This document shows positions 51,403 through 58,680 of a stretch of 58,680 nt of DNA, piece after piece. How positions within the stretch are numbered: position 1 is the stretch's first letter; each line of letters begins with the position of its first letter. The notes below the pieces were generated by a model. It was not told where the DNA came from and ran no database searches. It saw nothing but the letters and a program-made list of their open reading frames with translations. The position numbers and the translations under genes were made by a program. This DNA is from Desulfobacula sp. (GTDB taxonomy: Bacteria > Desulfobacterota > Desulfobacteria > Desulfobacterales > Desulfobacteraceae): the NCBI RefSeq assembly GCF_030145145.1, contig NZ_JAQYWD010000043.1, forward strand, positions 1 through 58,680, in the 5' to 3' direction.

Positions 51403-52886
51403 TGTTAAAAAAGTCAAACCGCTATAGCATGCTTATTTTTTTGTTTCTTTGGCCTTTCACCGGCTTTCCCATGGAATTAACGCTTCATGAAGCGGTGACA
51501 CTGGCATTGAAAAACAATTCCGATGTCCGGATAAATACCCTGGAACTTGATATTAAAAAGTCTGAAATAAAAAGAAAACTGGCAGAATACATTCCAGTTT
51601 TAAATTTGGACACTTCAACCACTAATTTCGAAGATGACCCGGATACTTCCGAACTAAAGACGAAAAATCAAAATTATCAGGCGCGCATTATCCAAAAAAT
51701 TCCTTTGGGTGGTGAACTTTCATTGTTTGTTAATTATGGAAGATCCGATTATTCTGCCTACCAGACCGACGTTACGAATTTCCGATTAGGCCCGGATTTT
51801 TCTGTTGAATCCTTTTCAGATACCCTGGCGGTTGCATCCAAAGACAACTATTATACAGAACTGAATCTATTTTATCGACAGCATTTGTTAAAAGACGGCA
51901 TTCTTGGCCCTGCCTTTATCCCGATTAAAGAGACCGGGTTTAATCATGATATCCAAAAGGAACGGTTAAACCAATCCCGAATAATACTCATACGATTGGT
52001 TGAGACATCATTTTACCAGACCACGTTGAGACAGAGAGAAATTAAAATTTATCAGGAAATCCTGGAGATTAACAAACAGTTGCTTAAAGATATAGAATCA
52101 AAGCAGAAATTAGGCATGATCCCGGAAATAGATGTGATGTCAGCGCGAATCAAAGTAAATGAGGCCATTACACAAGTCATCTCCTCAAAGATTTCTTTTG
52201 AACACAGCGTTCAAAAACTTAAAACATTACTGAACATAGAAGATCGGATAAAAGTGATTGATCAGTTCTCTTCAAGTCATAATTTTTTAGGGGATTTGGA
52301 TAAATTGCTCTCCCTGGCAATGGCGATGAATAAGGAAGTCGCGCAACTCAAAACAAGTCTAAAGAAAGAAGAACTGTTGGTTGCCGTTGCCAAAAACCAA
52401 TATCTGCCTCAGGTTGATCTATATGTTAATATCAACAAAAAAGATCAGGGAACTTCTTTTGGAAACGCAAACGATCTTGAAGAAACAGAGTATAAGGCAG
52501 GAATTGTTTTCACATATCCGTTCTATCCAACAGACCCAAAAGAAAAATATTTTCAGGCCAAAAAAACCCTTGATAAAATAAAGATACAACTCAGGGAAGC
52601 CGAATTGAGAATCTCGAATCAGGTCAATATGTTTTACAACCAGATTCAATTGGTTGAAAAAAAAATATCTGCCCAAAGCAGACAGATCAAAATCCTTAAA
52701 GACCGTATGGATTTGGCATTGAAAGCATTCAAAGAAAGATTAATTGACTTGAAAATAGTTTATGATATCCAGGATGATCGAATATCTGGAGAACAAAAAT
52801 ATCTATACTATCTTTTTGAGTATCAGAGCTTGAATTCATCTCTGCAGGAATTAACCGGGCAAAAGCTATCTTTTTATAATCTTTAA
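51402..52886 (+). CDS. TolC-like outer membrane efflux protein
   Basis: About 494 residues. Signal peptide (MLIFLFLWPFTGFPMELTLH region), then the TolC repeats with ALKNNSDVRINTLELDIKKS, EILEINKQLLKDIESKQKLG and KNQYLPQVDLYVNINKK. It is the outer membrane conduit of a type I system together with the ABC and HlyD-like genes. The ATG at 51402 is preferred to the GTG at 51399. Confidence 0.82.
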   Translation: MLKKSNRYSMLIFLFLWPFTGFPMELTLHEAVTLALKNNSDVRINTLELDIKKSEIKRKLAEYIPVLNLDTSTTNFEDDPDTSELKTKNQNYQARIIQKIPLGGELSLFVNYGRSDYSAYQTDVTNFRLGPDFSVESFSDTLAVASKDNYYTELNLFYRQHLLKDGILGPAFIPIKETGFNHDIQKERLNQSRIILIRLVETSFYQTTLRQREIKIYQEILEINKQLLKDIESKQKLGMIPEIDVMSARIKVNEAITQVISSKISFEHSVQKLKTLLNIEDRIKVIDQFSSSHNFLGDLDKLLSLAMAMNKEVAQLKTSLKKEELLVAVAKNQYLPQVDLYVNINKKDQGTSFGNANDLEETEYKAGIVFTYPFYPTDPKEKYFQAKKTLDKIKIQLREAELRISNQVNMFYNQIQLVEKKISAQSRQIKILKDRMDLALKAFKERLIDLKIVYDIQDDRISGEQKYLYYLFEYQSLNSSLQELTGQKLSFYNL

Positions 52887-52897
52887 ACAAAAGATCA

Positions 52898-53392
52898 ATG
52901 CCGGGAAGGGAGTTAAATTTGAAAATAACAGGGAAAATAAAAAAAATAATTTTCGTCGTTTTTGTAATTGTATTTTTATGTCCCATCATCTGGTTGAGTT
53001 TTAAATCGTTCCCAGAATTTTTAAATGGCGTTTTCAGCATGACATGGCCAAAAACCCACGGCATTGTTATTTCAAAATCCATATCCGAAAAAGCGGCCTG
53101 GAAAAAAGGAATATGGCGGCCGGTAGTCAAATATACTTATTCAGTTAAGAATAAAGAATATACCAATGAAAAAATATCATTTTCTGTGTTTTTTTATGGA
53201 AAACAATGGGCCGCTGATATTATCAGCAGATATGAATTGCATCGTAATGTTGATGTTTTTTATAATCCAAATAATCATACCATATCCTGCCTCAGGACAG
53301 GGCCTGAGATTGCTGCAACGGTTTATTCAATTTTAGGTCTTGGGGTCATTTTATATCTGGGTTGCCTGCTTATCAGGCACTTTTTAAATTAA
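52898..53392 (+). CDS. DUF3592 membrane protein, last gene of the island
   Basis: A 164-residue protein. One helix near the N-terminus, one at the C-terminus and between them a beta-rich segment with MTWPKTHGIVISKSISEK and YHAF-like YTYSVKNKEYTNEKISF, matching DUF3592. DUF3592 proteins are of unknown function. A TTG at 52919 with AAGGGAG upstream may be the true start. Its location suggests immunity or an accessory envelope role. Confidence 0.65.
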   Translation: MPGRELNLKITGKIKKIIFVVFVIVFLCPIIWLSFKSFPEFLNGVFSMTWPKTHGIVISKSISEKAAWKKGIWRPVVKYTYSVKNKEYTNEKISFSVFFYGKQWAADIISRYELHRNVDVFYNPNNHTISCLRTGPEIAATVYSILGLGVILYLGCLLIRHFLN

Positions 53393-53676
53393 CGCTTACC
53401 CCGATTAACAACTACTTGGCAAATCATTCCTGGCGTATATTAAGAACGCTATTTTGTGCTTTAGAATTAATTGTTCCGCGTTTTTGGATTAGCCGCCTTT
53501 TGTATGTCGCACGCCGATAAATCCAGTAACAATATAATGGAATAACCTGCTTGAATATTGATATATGAAGATTAAACTGGTATGACCTCTTACCAGGAAT
53601 GGGTGTGATAAAAAAACATATTCTCTTTATTTTTAAGGGGTTGACTGGAACTTAAACCTTTCGAGGTGACCATGCC

Positions 53677-55242
53677 ATGACCCAAAAAACACTGTTGTCC
53701 ATTGACTGCGGGACCCAGAGCCTGAGAGCCCTGATTTTCAGTCCGGATGGTTCCCTTCTGGCCAGGGCGCAAAAAGAGTATGCCCCCTATGTCAGCCCGG
53801 GGCCGGGTCTGGCAGAAAAGGATCCTGATATATACTGGTCCAGCCTGATTGATACCTGTAAAACCCTAAAAATAAATGAACCTGTGCTGTTTGAAAAGAT
53901 TTGCGGGGTGGGTGTCACTTCCCAACGGGCCACCATGGTTAATGTGGATAAGGACGGTCAGGTGCTTAGACCGGCCATTGTCTGGCTGGATCGGCGAACC
54001 GCCCGGCCGGTATTTGGGACCTCCGGTCCTGTAAAGATAGGGTTGAAACTTGCGGGCATGGTCAGCAAACTTGAAAAAAAAATCATGGATGTCCAGGCCC
54101 AGGGCAAATGCAACTGGATCATCCAGAACCAGCCGGACATCTGGGAAAAGACCTATAAATACCTCCAGGTTTCAGGATTTTTAAACCATCGGCTCACGGG
54201 CAGGTTTGCAGATTCCACAGCATCCCAGATCGGGCATCTACCCTTTGATTATAAACGCCAGGACTGGGCCGGTCCCCTCTCCTTAACCCGGCTGCTTTTC
54301 CCGGTCCAGACCGATAAACTGCCTGACCTGGTCCAGCCCGGCAATGTCCTGGGTCACGTGACTGAACAGGCTGCAGCCCTGACCGGCCTGTCTTTCCAAA
54401 CACCGGTGGTGGCCTGCGGATCTGACAAGGGATGCGAAACCCTGGGATCCGGCGTCATTGACCAGACCATGGTTTCCTTGAGTTTTGGAACAACCGCCAC
54501 GGTTCAAACCACTTCGCCCCGCTATTTTGAGGCCATTCCCATGATGCCGCCTTATCCGGCCCCCATTCCCGGGTGTTTTAACCCGGAGGTTGAGATCTTC
54601 CGGGGATTCTGGATGATATCCTGGTTTAAAAAACAGTTTGCCCATAAAGAGGTGGAAACGGCCAGGACTTTGGGGGTTGCCCCGGAAGCACTGCTCAATA
54701 ATTGCCTGGAACGAACCCAGCCCGGCGCCATGGGTCTCATGGTCCAGCCCTATTGGGCTCCGGGACTGGATCATCCCAATGCCAAGGGAGCCATGATCGG
54801 GTTTGGGGATGTCCATACCCGGGACCATGTGTATCGGGCCGTGATTGAAGGCCTTTGTTTTGCCCTGCTGGAAGGGATGGAAAAGGTCCAGGCCCGGGGA
54901 AAAATAAGGGTTAAACAGGCAGCCTTGTCTGGTGGGGCATCCCAGAGTGATGCCATCTGCCAGATCGCTGCGAATATTTTCAATTTGCCCATGGTACGGT
55001 CTGCCACCCATGAAACCTCGGGCCTTGGTGCTGCGATTCTTACGGCCAGGGGGCTTGGGCTTTATTCCAGCGTCAGAGACGCTGCATCCCGGATGAGCCG
55101 GATAGCCACCCGGTTTGAGCCTGATCCCGTGTGTGCGGCTGTTTACAAGGACCTGTACCAGCAGGTCTATCAAAAGATGTACAAGGTACTCTCCCCACTG
55201 TACAGGAAGATTCAAAAAATCACAGGATACCCTGAAAAATAA
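53677..55242 (+). CDS. FGGY-family carbohydrate kinase (xylulokinase-like)
   Basis: A 521-residue kinase. It has the N-terminal phosphate loop LSIDCGTQSLRALIF, the catalytic region AIVWLDRRT, and C-terminal SFGTTATVQT and LSGGASQSDAICQIAAN of the FGGY family. The sugar cannot be assigned from sequence; family includes xylulokinase and glycerol kinase. Composition returns to the GC level of the pre-island genes. The preceding 284-base gap shows only the AGGTGA ribosome binding site. Confidence 0.85.
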   Translation: MTQKTLLSIDCGTQSLRALIFSPDGSLLARAQKEYAPYVSPGPGLAEKDPDIYWSSLIDTCKTLKINEPVLFEKICGVGVTSQRATMVNVDKDGQVLRPAIVWLDRRTARPVFGTSGPVKIGLKLAGMVSKLEKKIMDVQAQGKCNWIIQNQPDIWEKTYKYLQVSGFLNHRLTGRFADSTASQIGHLPFDYKRQDWAGPLSLTRLLFPVQTDKLPDLVQPGNVLGHVTEQAAALTGLSFQTPVVACGSDKGCETLGSGVIDQTMVSLSFGTTATVQTTSPRYFEAIPMMPPYPAPIPGCFNPEVEIFRGFWMISWFKKQFAHKEVETARTLGVAPEALLNNCLERTQPGAMGLMVQPYWAPGLDHPNAKGAMIGFGDVHTRDHVYRAVIEGLCFALLEGMEKVQARGKIRVKQAALSGGASQSDAICQIAANIFNLPMVRSATHETSGLGAAILTARGLGLYSSVRDAASRMSRIATRFEPDPVCAAVYKDLYQQVYQKMYKVLSPLYRKIQKITGYPEK

Positions 55243-55345
55243 ATCCAACCAGACCATAACCGTGGACGCGGGAATGATGTGACCTGCCCTGGAAGACCTG
55301 ATCAACCGGTCGGTCCAGAACCTTCCAGCGTTCCATCAATAGCCG

Positions 55346-56035
55346 CTAAGGCCCATCGGCTGAATACACCTGCTGGAACTCCACCGCTGCATCAGGTGCA
55401 AAAAGGATAATATTTTTTTTAATCGTCTCCAAATGAGTCGCCACTGACGCTGTCTCTATACCAGGCGGCACATATGTTACATATAACGCCCGCCGGGTGT
55501 TTGGAGAAATCGGAGTCCGCTGGTCCTGGCCATAGATGACGGTGCAAACAACCCCTTTCGCGTCCGTCATCACCATGTCATTTGCCTTGAGCGTCTTTTT
55601 GCTGCCATTTATTTGGATAAACGCTTCAGTCCCATGACTTTTGCCAATCCTAACCGGAGAACATAAACGGTCTGCATCGTGTCCGGCGCTGAGAAGAAAG
55701 GTTTCCATTTCAGCTGCAAAATTGGCATCAACCAAAGGACTCACGTTTGGAAGGGATTTTCCCTTATGAAGAATTGATTCCAGTTGGAGTTGTATATGAT
55801 AGGTTTTGCCAAAATTTCTGTAATACGCCTTATAGGCTCGTAACACTTGTGTTTTGAGCAAATCTGCCCGGCTATACCCGTCATACTTGCTGCGAAGCGC
55901 AAATACCAAGTCTTTCTTCAGTTCGTCAAGAGGGGTTGAGCGTTTTCTATTATCCATGTTTCCCATTAATAACATACCGATATGTGCCCCCGGAAATGCC
56001 TGTCTCCACTGATTACTCACTGATATATCAATCAT
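55346..56035 (-). CDS. B3/B4 tRNA-binding domain protein
   Basis: A 229-residue protein resembling the B3/B4 domain of phenylalanyl-tRNA synthetase beta subunits that occurs alone in many bacteria. Segments SNQWRQAFPGAHIGMLLMGN, KSLPNVSPLVDANFAAEM and IGKSHGTEAFIQING are typical. Stand-alone copies are thought to edit mischarged tRNAs, but this is not firm. The ATG at 56035 has AGGAG upstream. Confidence 0.75.
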   Translation of the reverse strand: MIDISVSNQWRQAFPGAHIGMLLMGNMDNRKRSTPLDELKKDLVFALRSKYDGYSRADLLKTQVLRAYKAYYRNFGKTYHIQLQLESILHKGKSLPNVSPLVDANFAAEMETFLLSAGHDADRLCSPVRIGKSHGTEAFIQINGSKKTLKANDMVMTDAKGVVCTVIYGQDQRTPISPNTRRALYVTYVPPGIETASVATHLETIKKNIILFAPDAAVEFQQVYSADGP

Positions 56036-56069
56036 CACGGTCTCCTTTTTTTATGCAATTGGTTGTCGT

Positions 56070-56347
56070 CGATGTGGGGTGGGGGTTTGGGATCTGGCCT
56101 TTGAGGGAATTTTTTAATTTTATCTTTTTTTATGGACCGCAAATTTTATAAATTGAACATAATAGCTTGCCTTTTGGCCCATCTACTGCGTTGCATCAAC
56201 GCCTAAATAGGCCTGCTATTAAAACTTTAATGCGCCTTGCAGATGAACCAAAATTCTGCGCTATTTATGTCCAATTTATTTCATCTGCGGTCCTATTTCA
56301 ATTAATTGGTTCCGCCCTAGCCCATCCCCCTTACCCACATCTGCAAA
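56070..56347. repeat. Large imperfect palindrome, MITE-like element
   Basis: Left and right arms pair over most of the length: GGACCGCA near 56135 with TGCGGTCC at 56286, AAATTGAACATAA with TTATGTCCAATTT, GGCCCATCTACTGCG with the opposite CGCCTTGCAGATGAACC, and GATGTGGGG with CCCACATC at the ends. The right end reaches into the last codons of the methyltransferase gene. It is non-coding and probably a mobile palindromic repeat. Confidence 0.55.
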
Positions 56348-56960
56348 TCAATACAGAAAACAGCATATCAAAATTAACTTTATCCGCACCTTTAATCAAT
56401 AATCTTTGCTCTTTTAGCACTCCCATTCCGTTTGTTCTTAGCAACGCCATGATGTAACGCGGGGCATGTTTGAATATAGGCACCCCCCAAGCTGTTGGTT
56501 CTTTAATAGAATCGGCTGATGTCTCATGGGGTGCAAAAGTGAAAGAAAAAATCCCTCCACTTTTGATCACTCTTTTTATTTCAGAAAATAGAGCCGTTAA
56601 ATCTTTTATAAAATGTAAGACCCCACAACAGACAACATGATTAAAATATTGATTATTATATGGTATTGGTTCTTGGATGATATTGCATCGTTTCAACTCT
56701 TCAGTGAATGATTTCGATTGGCAAGCAGCCATCATTTCCTGTGAGTCATCCAATCCGTAAACTTTCAGCCCAATTTCAGAAAAGTGTATTGAGGCCAAGC
56801 CTGTGCCTATGCCGATATCAAGCAATTTTTCTTCTGCCTTGACAAACTCGACACTCATGCCAAAAATAACTTCATGTCCGTAACTGCTATACGCCTTGAC
56901 GTCTCTATCATATTGACCAGCCAATTCTCTGTGAACAGGCTCATTCATGTCTTGGTTCAT
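56331..56960 (-). CDS. Class I SAM-dependent methyltransferase
   Basis: A 209-residue methyltransferase. SAM-binding motif I LLDIGIGTGLASIHF, the acidic end of strand 2 in KVYGLDDSQEM, and motif III/IV VVCCGVLHFI are visible. The last four codons lie inside the right arm of the palindromic element, so the native C-terminus may have been altered by its insertion. Substrate is unknown. Confidence 0.75.
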   Translation of the reverse strand: MNQDMNEPVHRELAGQYDRDVKAYSSYGHEVIFGMSVEFVKAEEKLLDIGIGTGLASIHFSEIGLKVYGLDDSQEMMAACQSKSFTEELKRCNIIQEPIPYNNQYFNHVVCCGVLHFIKDLTALFSEIKRVIKSGGIFSFTFAPHETSADSIKEPTAWGVPIFKHAPRYIMALLRTNGMGVLKEQRLLIKGADKVNFDMLFSVLICRCG

Positions 56961-57057
56961 AATTTTTCCTGTTTTGTGATCAAAGGTTTAGAGTAGAATA
57001 ATGCGTTCGTATGATGGCGCAGGTTGAATTGGTAGAGCCGTATCCGGCAGCCGGCAA

Positions 57058-58434
57058 TTACTCATGTCTGTGGACAATAAAGTGCCGCCCCTTGATCTTG
57101 TTTTTGGAGAGCACTTTTTCGGCTATGTCGGCTATGGTTCGTTCAATGGCAACGTAGGAATAAAACTCAAAGCAGTTGATCTTGCCCACGCAGCCTCCGT
57201 CGATTCCCCCATCCTTGGTCAGCGCACCCAGGATATCTCCAGGCCGAAGCTTGGCCTTTCGCCCACCGTTGATGGAGAAGGTCACCATGCGAGGTGTGGT
57301 ACTCTCATCGGCTGCGGGCTCAAGCGCTGCGATATCAGACACTTCAAAAGCGGTGCCCATCAGGGCGTTTATCTCTTCCAGCCTGAAGCGCTCTTTGGAC
57401 GTCATAAGGGAAAACGCCAACCCCTCTTTCCCGGCCCGGCCTGTCCGGCCGATACGGTGTATATATACCTCTGGCTCAAAGGGGAGGTCAAAGTTGATTA
57501 CCGCACTGAGCCCTGAGATATCAAGGCCCCTTGCTGCCACATCCGTGGCCACCAGGATCGGGGTGCTGCCGTTGGAAAAACGCACCAGTATTTCGGTCCG
57601 ATCCTTCTGCTCAAGGTCACCGTGAATGGCCAGAGATGAAAACCCTTTCGCCTCAAGGAACTTAGAAAGAGACTTGCACTGCAGCTTGGTGTTACAGAAA
57701 ATCAGTGTCGATGCAAGCTTATATGCCTCTAAAATCTGAGCCGCAACAGCGGGCTTCCACTCCCACCCGGACTCGTAAAAATATTGGTGAATAACGTTTT
57801 CTTCGTGGGCAACATCCACCATCACCCGGTGGGCATTCTTCTGAAACCGCGTGCTCAGTTCAAGGATCGACTCGGGAAATGTAGCGGAAAAAAGAAGGGT
57901 CTGGCGAGCTTTAGGAACATACCCCATAATCACTTCAATGCTGTCGGCAAAACCAATATCCAGCATTCGGTCCGCCTCATCCAGAACAAGGGTGGTGACA
58001 TGATCAAGGTTCATTGTCCCGCGCTTTAAATGCTGTTCAATACGCCCGGGAGTTCCCACCACAATATGTCCCTGATGCTCCAGGGAGATCTGCTGGGGCA
58101 GGAAGGGCACCCCACCACAGATGGTTACAATCTTGATATTGTGTTTGAACCGGGCGATGCGCCGCAGCTCACCGGCCACCTGCTCTGCCAGCTCGCGGGT
58201 GGGACACATCACCAGGGCCTGCACCCTGAAGCGCTTCACATTCAGGGTGTGCAGCAAGCCGATACCAAAAGCTGCGGTCTTCCCGCTTCCTGTCTTGGCC
58301 TGGGCCAGAAGGTCCTCGCCTTTAAGCACATGGGGCAAACTCCCCGCCTGGACCGGAGTCATCTCCTTGTATCCCAGGGACCCCAGATTTTCAATCATTG
58401 ATTTGGTTAATGGTATAGCGGTAAAGGCACTCAT
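57058..58434 (-). CDS. dbpA: DEAD-box RNA helicase DbpA
   Basis: A 458-residue helicase. Q motif GYKEMTPVQAGSLP, motif I AKTGSGKTAA, motif II VLDEADRM, SAT in LLFSATFP, motif V ATDVAARGLDI and motif VI HRIGRTGRAGKEG are all intact. The C-terminal domain (GRKAKLRPGDILGAL, then KINCFEFYSYVAIERTIADIA) is the 23S rRNA hairpin-binding domain of DbpA. It assists large ribosomal subunit assembly. The 246 bases after it (upstream of its start) show no further gene. Confidence 0.92.
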   Translation of the reverse strand: MSAFTAIPLTKSMIENLGSLGYKEMTPVQAGSLPHVLKGEDLLAQAKTGSGKTAAFGIGLLHTLNVKRFRVQALVMCPTRELAEQVAGELRRIARFKHNIKIVTICGGVPFLPQQISLEHQGHIVVGTPGRIEQHLKRGTMNLDHVTTLVLDEADRMLDIGFADSIEVIMGYVPKARQTLLFSATFPESILELSTRFQKNAHRVMVDVAHEENVIHQYFYESGWEWKPAVAAQILEAYKLASTLIFCNTKLQCKSLSKFLEAKGFSSLAIHGDLEQKDRTEILVRFSNGSTPILVATDVAARGLDISGLSAVINFDLPFEPEVYIHRIGRTGRAGKEGLAFSLMTSKERFRLEEINALMGTAFEVSDIAALEPAADESTTPRMVTFSINGGRKAKLRPGDILGALTKDGGIDGGCVGKINCFEFYSYVAIERTIADIAEKVLSKNKIKGRHFIVHRHE

Positions 58435-58680
58435 GAAACCCTTTTTTTATTGAATACAGGCCCTTCAAGGCCTTATATGGTTTTTATCACACCCAGCGGT
58501 GTTTGGACTTGTGTCAATATAGCAGGCGAATCATAGATATACAATAAAAGTCGATATTTACCCAGGGCCAACGCAAGTAAATATTATAAGGTCCCTATGG
58601 TCTTGGTAACTGGCAATGGTCAGCCGAACATGACTTCCTCCAGATATTTCGGGTCTAAAGCTGCATTCAATCTTTTCGTT

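Noticed and set aside
54283..55305. Long minus-strand reading frame opposite the FGGY kinase
   Set aside because: No family features; GC-rich antisense of a clearly functional gene.
57020..57056. tRNA-like segment (TTGGTAGAGC with a short CCGG hairpin)
   Set aside because: No cloverleaf: acceptor and T arms could not be paired.

Overview
The window looks like chromosomal DNA of a strictly anaerobic Desulfobacterota bacterium, probably a Desulfobacteraceae-type sulfate reducer that degrades aromatic compounds. The main pointer is a complete eight-function cluster of the BamBCDEFGHI type (class II, ATP-independent benzoyl-CoA reductase). It uses a tungsten-pterin AOR-family subunit, HdrA/HdrD/MvhD-like electron carriers and an in-frame UGA read as selenocysteine. 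Many [4Fe-4S] proteins, a rubrerythrin, a NifX-like protein and DUF134/DUF5320 genes fit the same lifestyle. No rRNA, tRNA, CRISPR array or intact insertion sequence was seen.

Layout. 1-1110: transposase remnant, NifX-like gene, and a gap holding a palindromic element with apparent target duplication and a GC-rich hairpin. 1111-6211: small membrane protein and a YhaO/YhaN-type nuclease-ATPase pair. 6245-10311: GNAT, then MoxR ATPase, DUF58 and a DUF4129-like membrane protein. 10348-13774 (minus): QueG-like Fe-S protein, then an ECF sigma/anti-sigma locus with a Gly/Ser-rich exported protein and two AMPK-beta-like (E-set) domain proteins. 13903-17779 (minus): FtsX-type permease, ATPase and TesA-like esterase. 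18042-18980: poly-Gly exported peptide and rubrerythrin. 19067-29908: bam cluster with its own promoter. 29914-32483: stem-loop, DUF5320, DUF134, DUF89 and a TudS-related protein. 32557-39423 (minus): hexapeptide-repeat transferase, LysR regulator and a giant SNF2 helicase. 39665-40233: small hypothetical genes.

40292-53392 is the most unusual region: an AT-rich, apparently transferred island that reads as one ribosomal-peptide (RiPP / microcin-like) operon. In order it carries a ketosynthase, an acyl carrier protein, two GNAT acyltransferases, an 806-residue fusion of a zinc metallopeptidase with a radical SAM-SPASM maturase, a 22-codon ORF with a consensus ribosome binding site translationally coupled to an 83-residue Gly/Ala-rich four-Cys precursor peptide, an attenuator-like hairpin, an anchored metallopeptidase, a CPBP protease, a type I export system (ABC, HlyD-like, TolC-like) and a DUF3592 membrane protein. 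The working model is a radical SAM-modified, possibly fatty-acylated glycine-zipper peptide exported directly across both membranes. I do not recognise this gene combination as a described family.

53677-58434 returns to ordinary genes: FGGY kinase, B3/4-domain protein, a methyltransferase whose 3' end abuts a roughly 280-base palindromic element, and the RNA helicase DbpA. The gap 53393-53676 and the last 246 bases (58435-58680) hold nothing I can identify.
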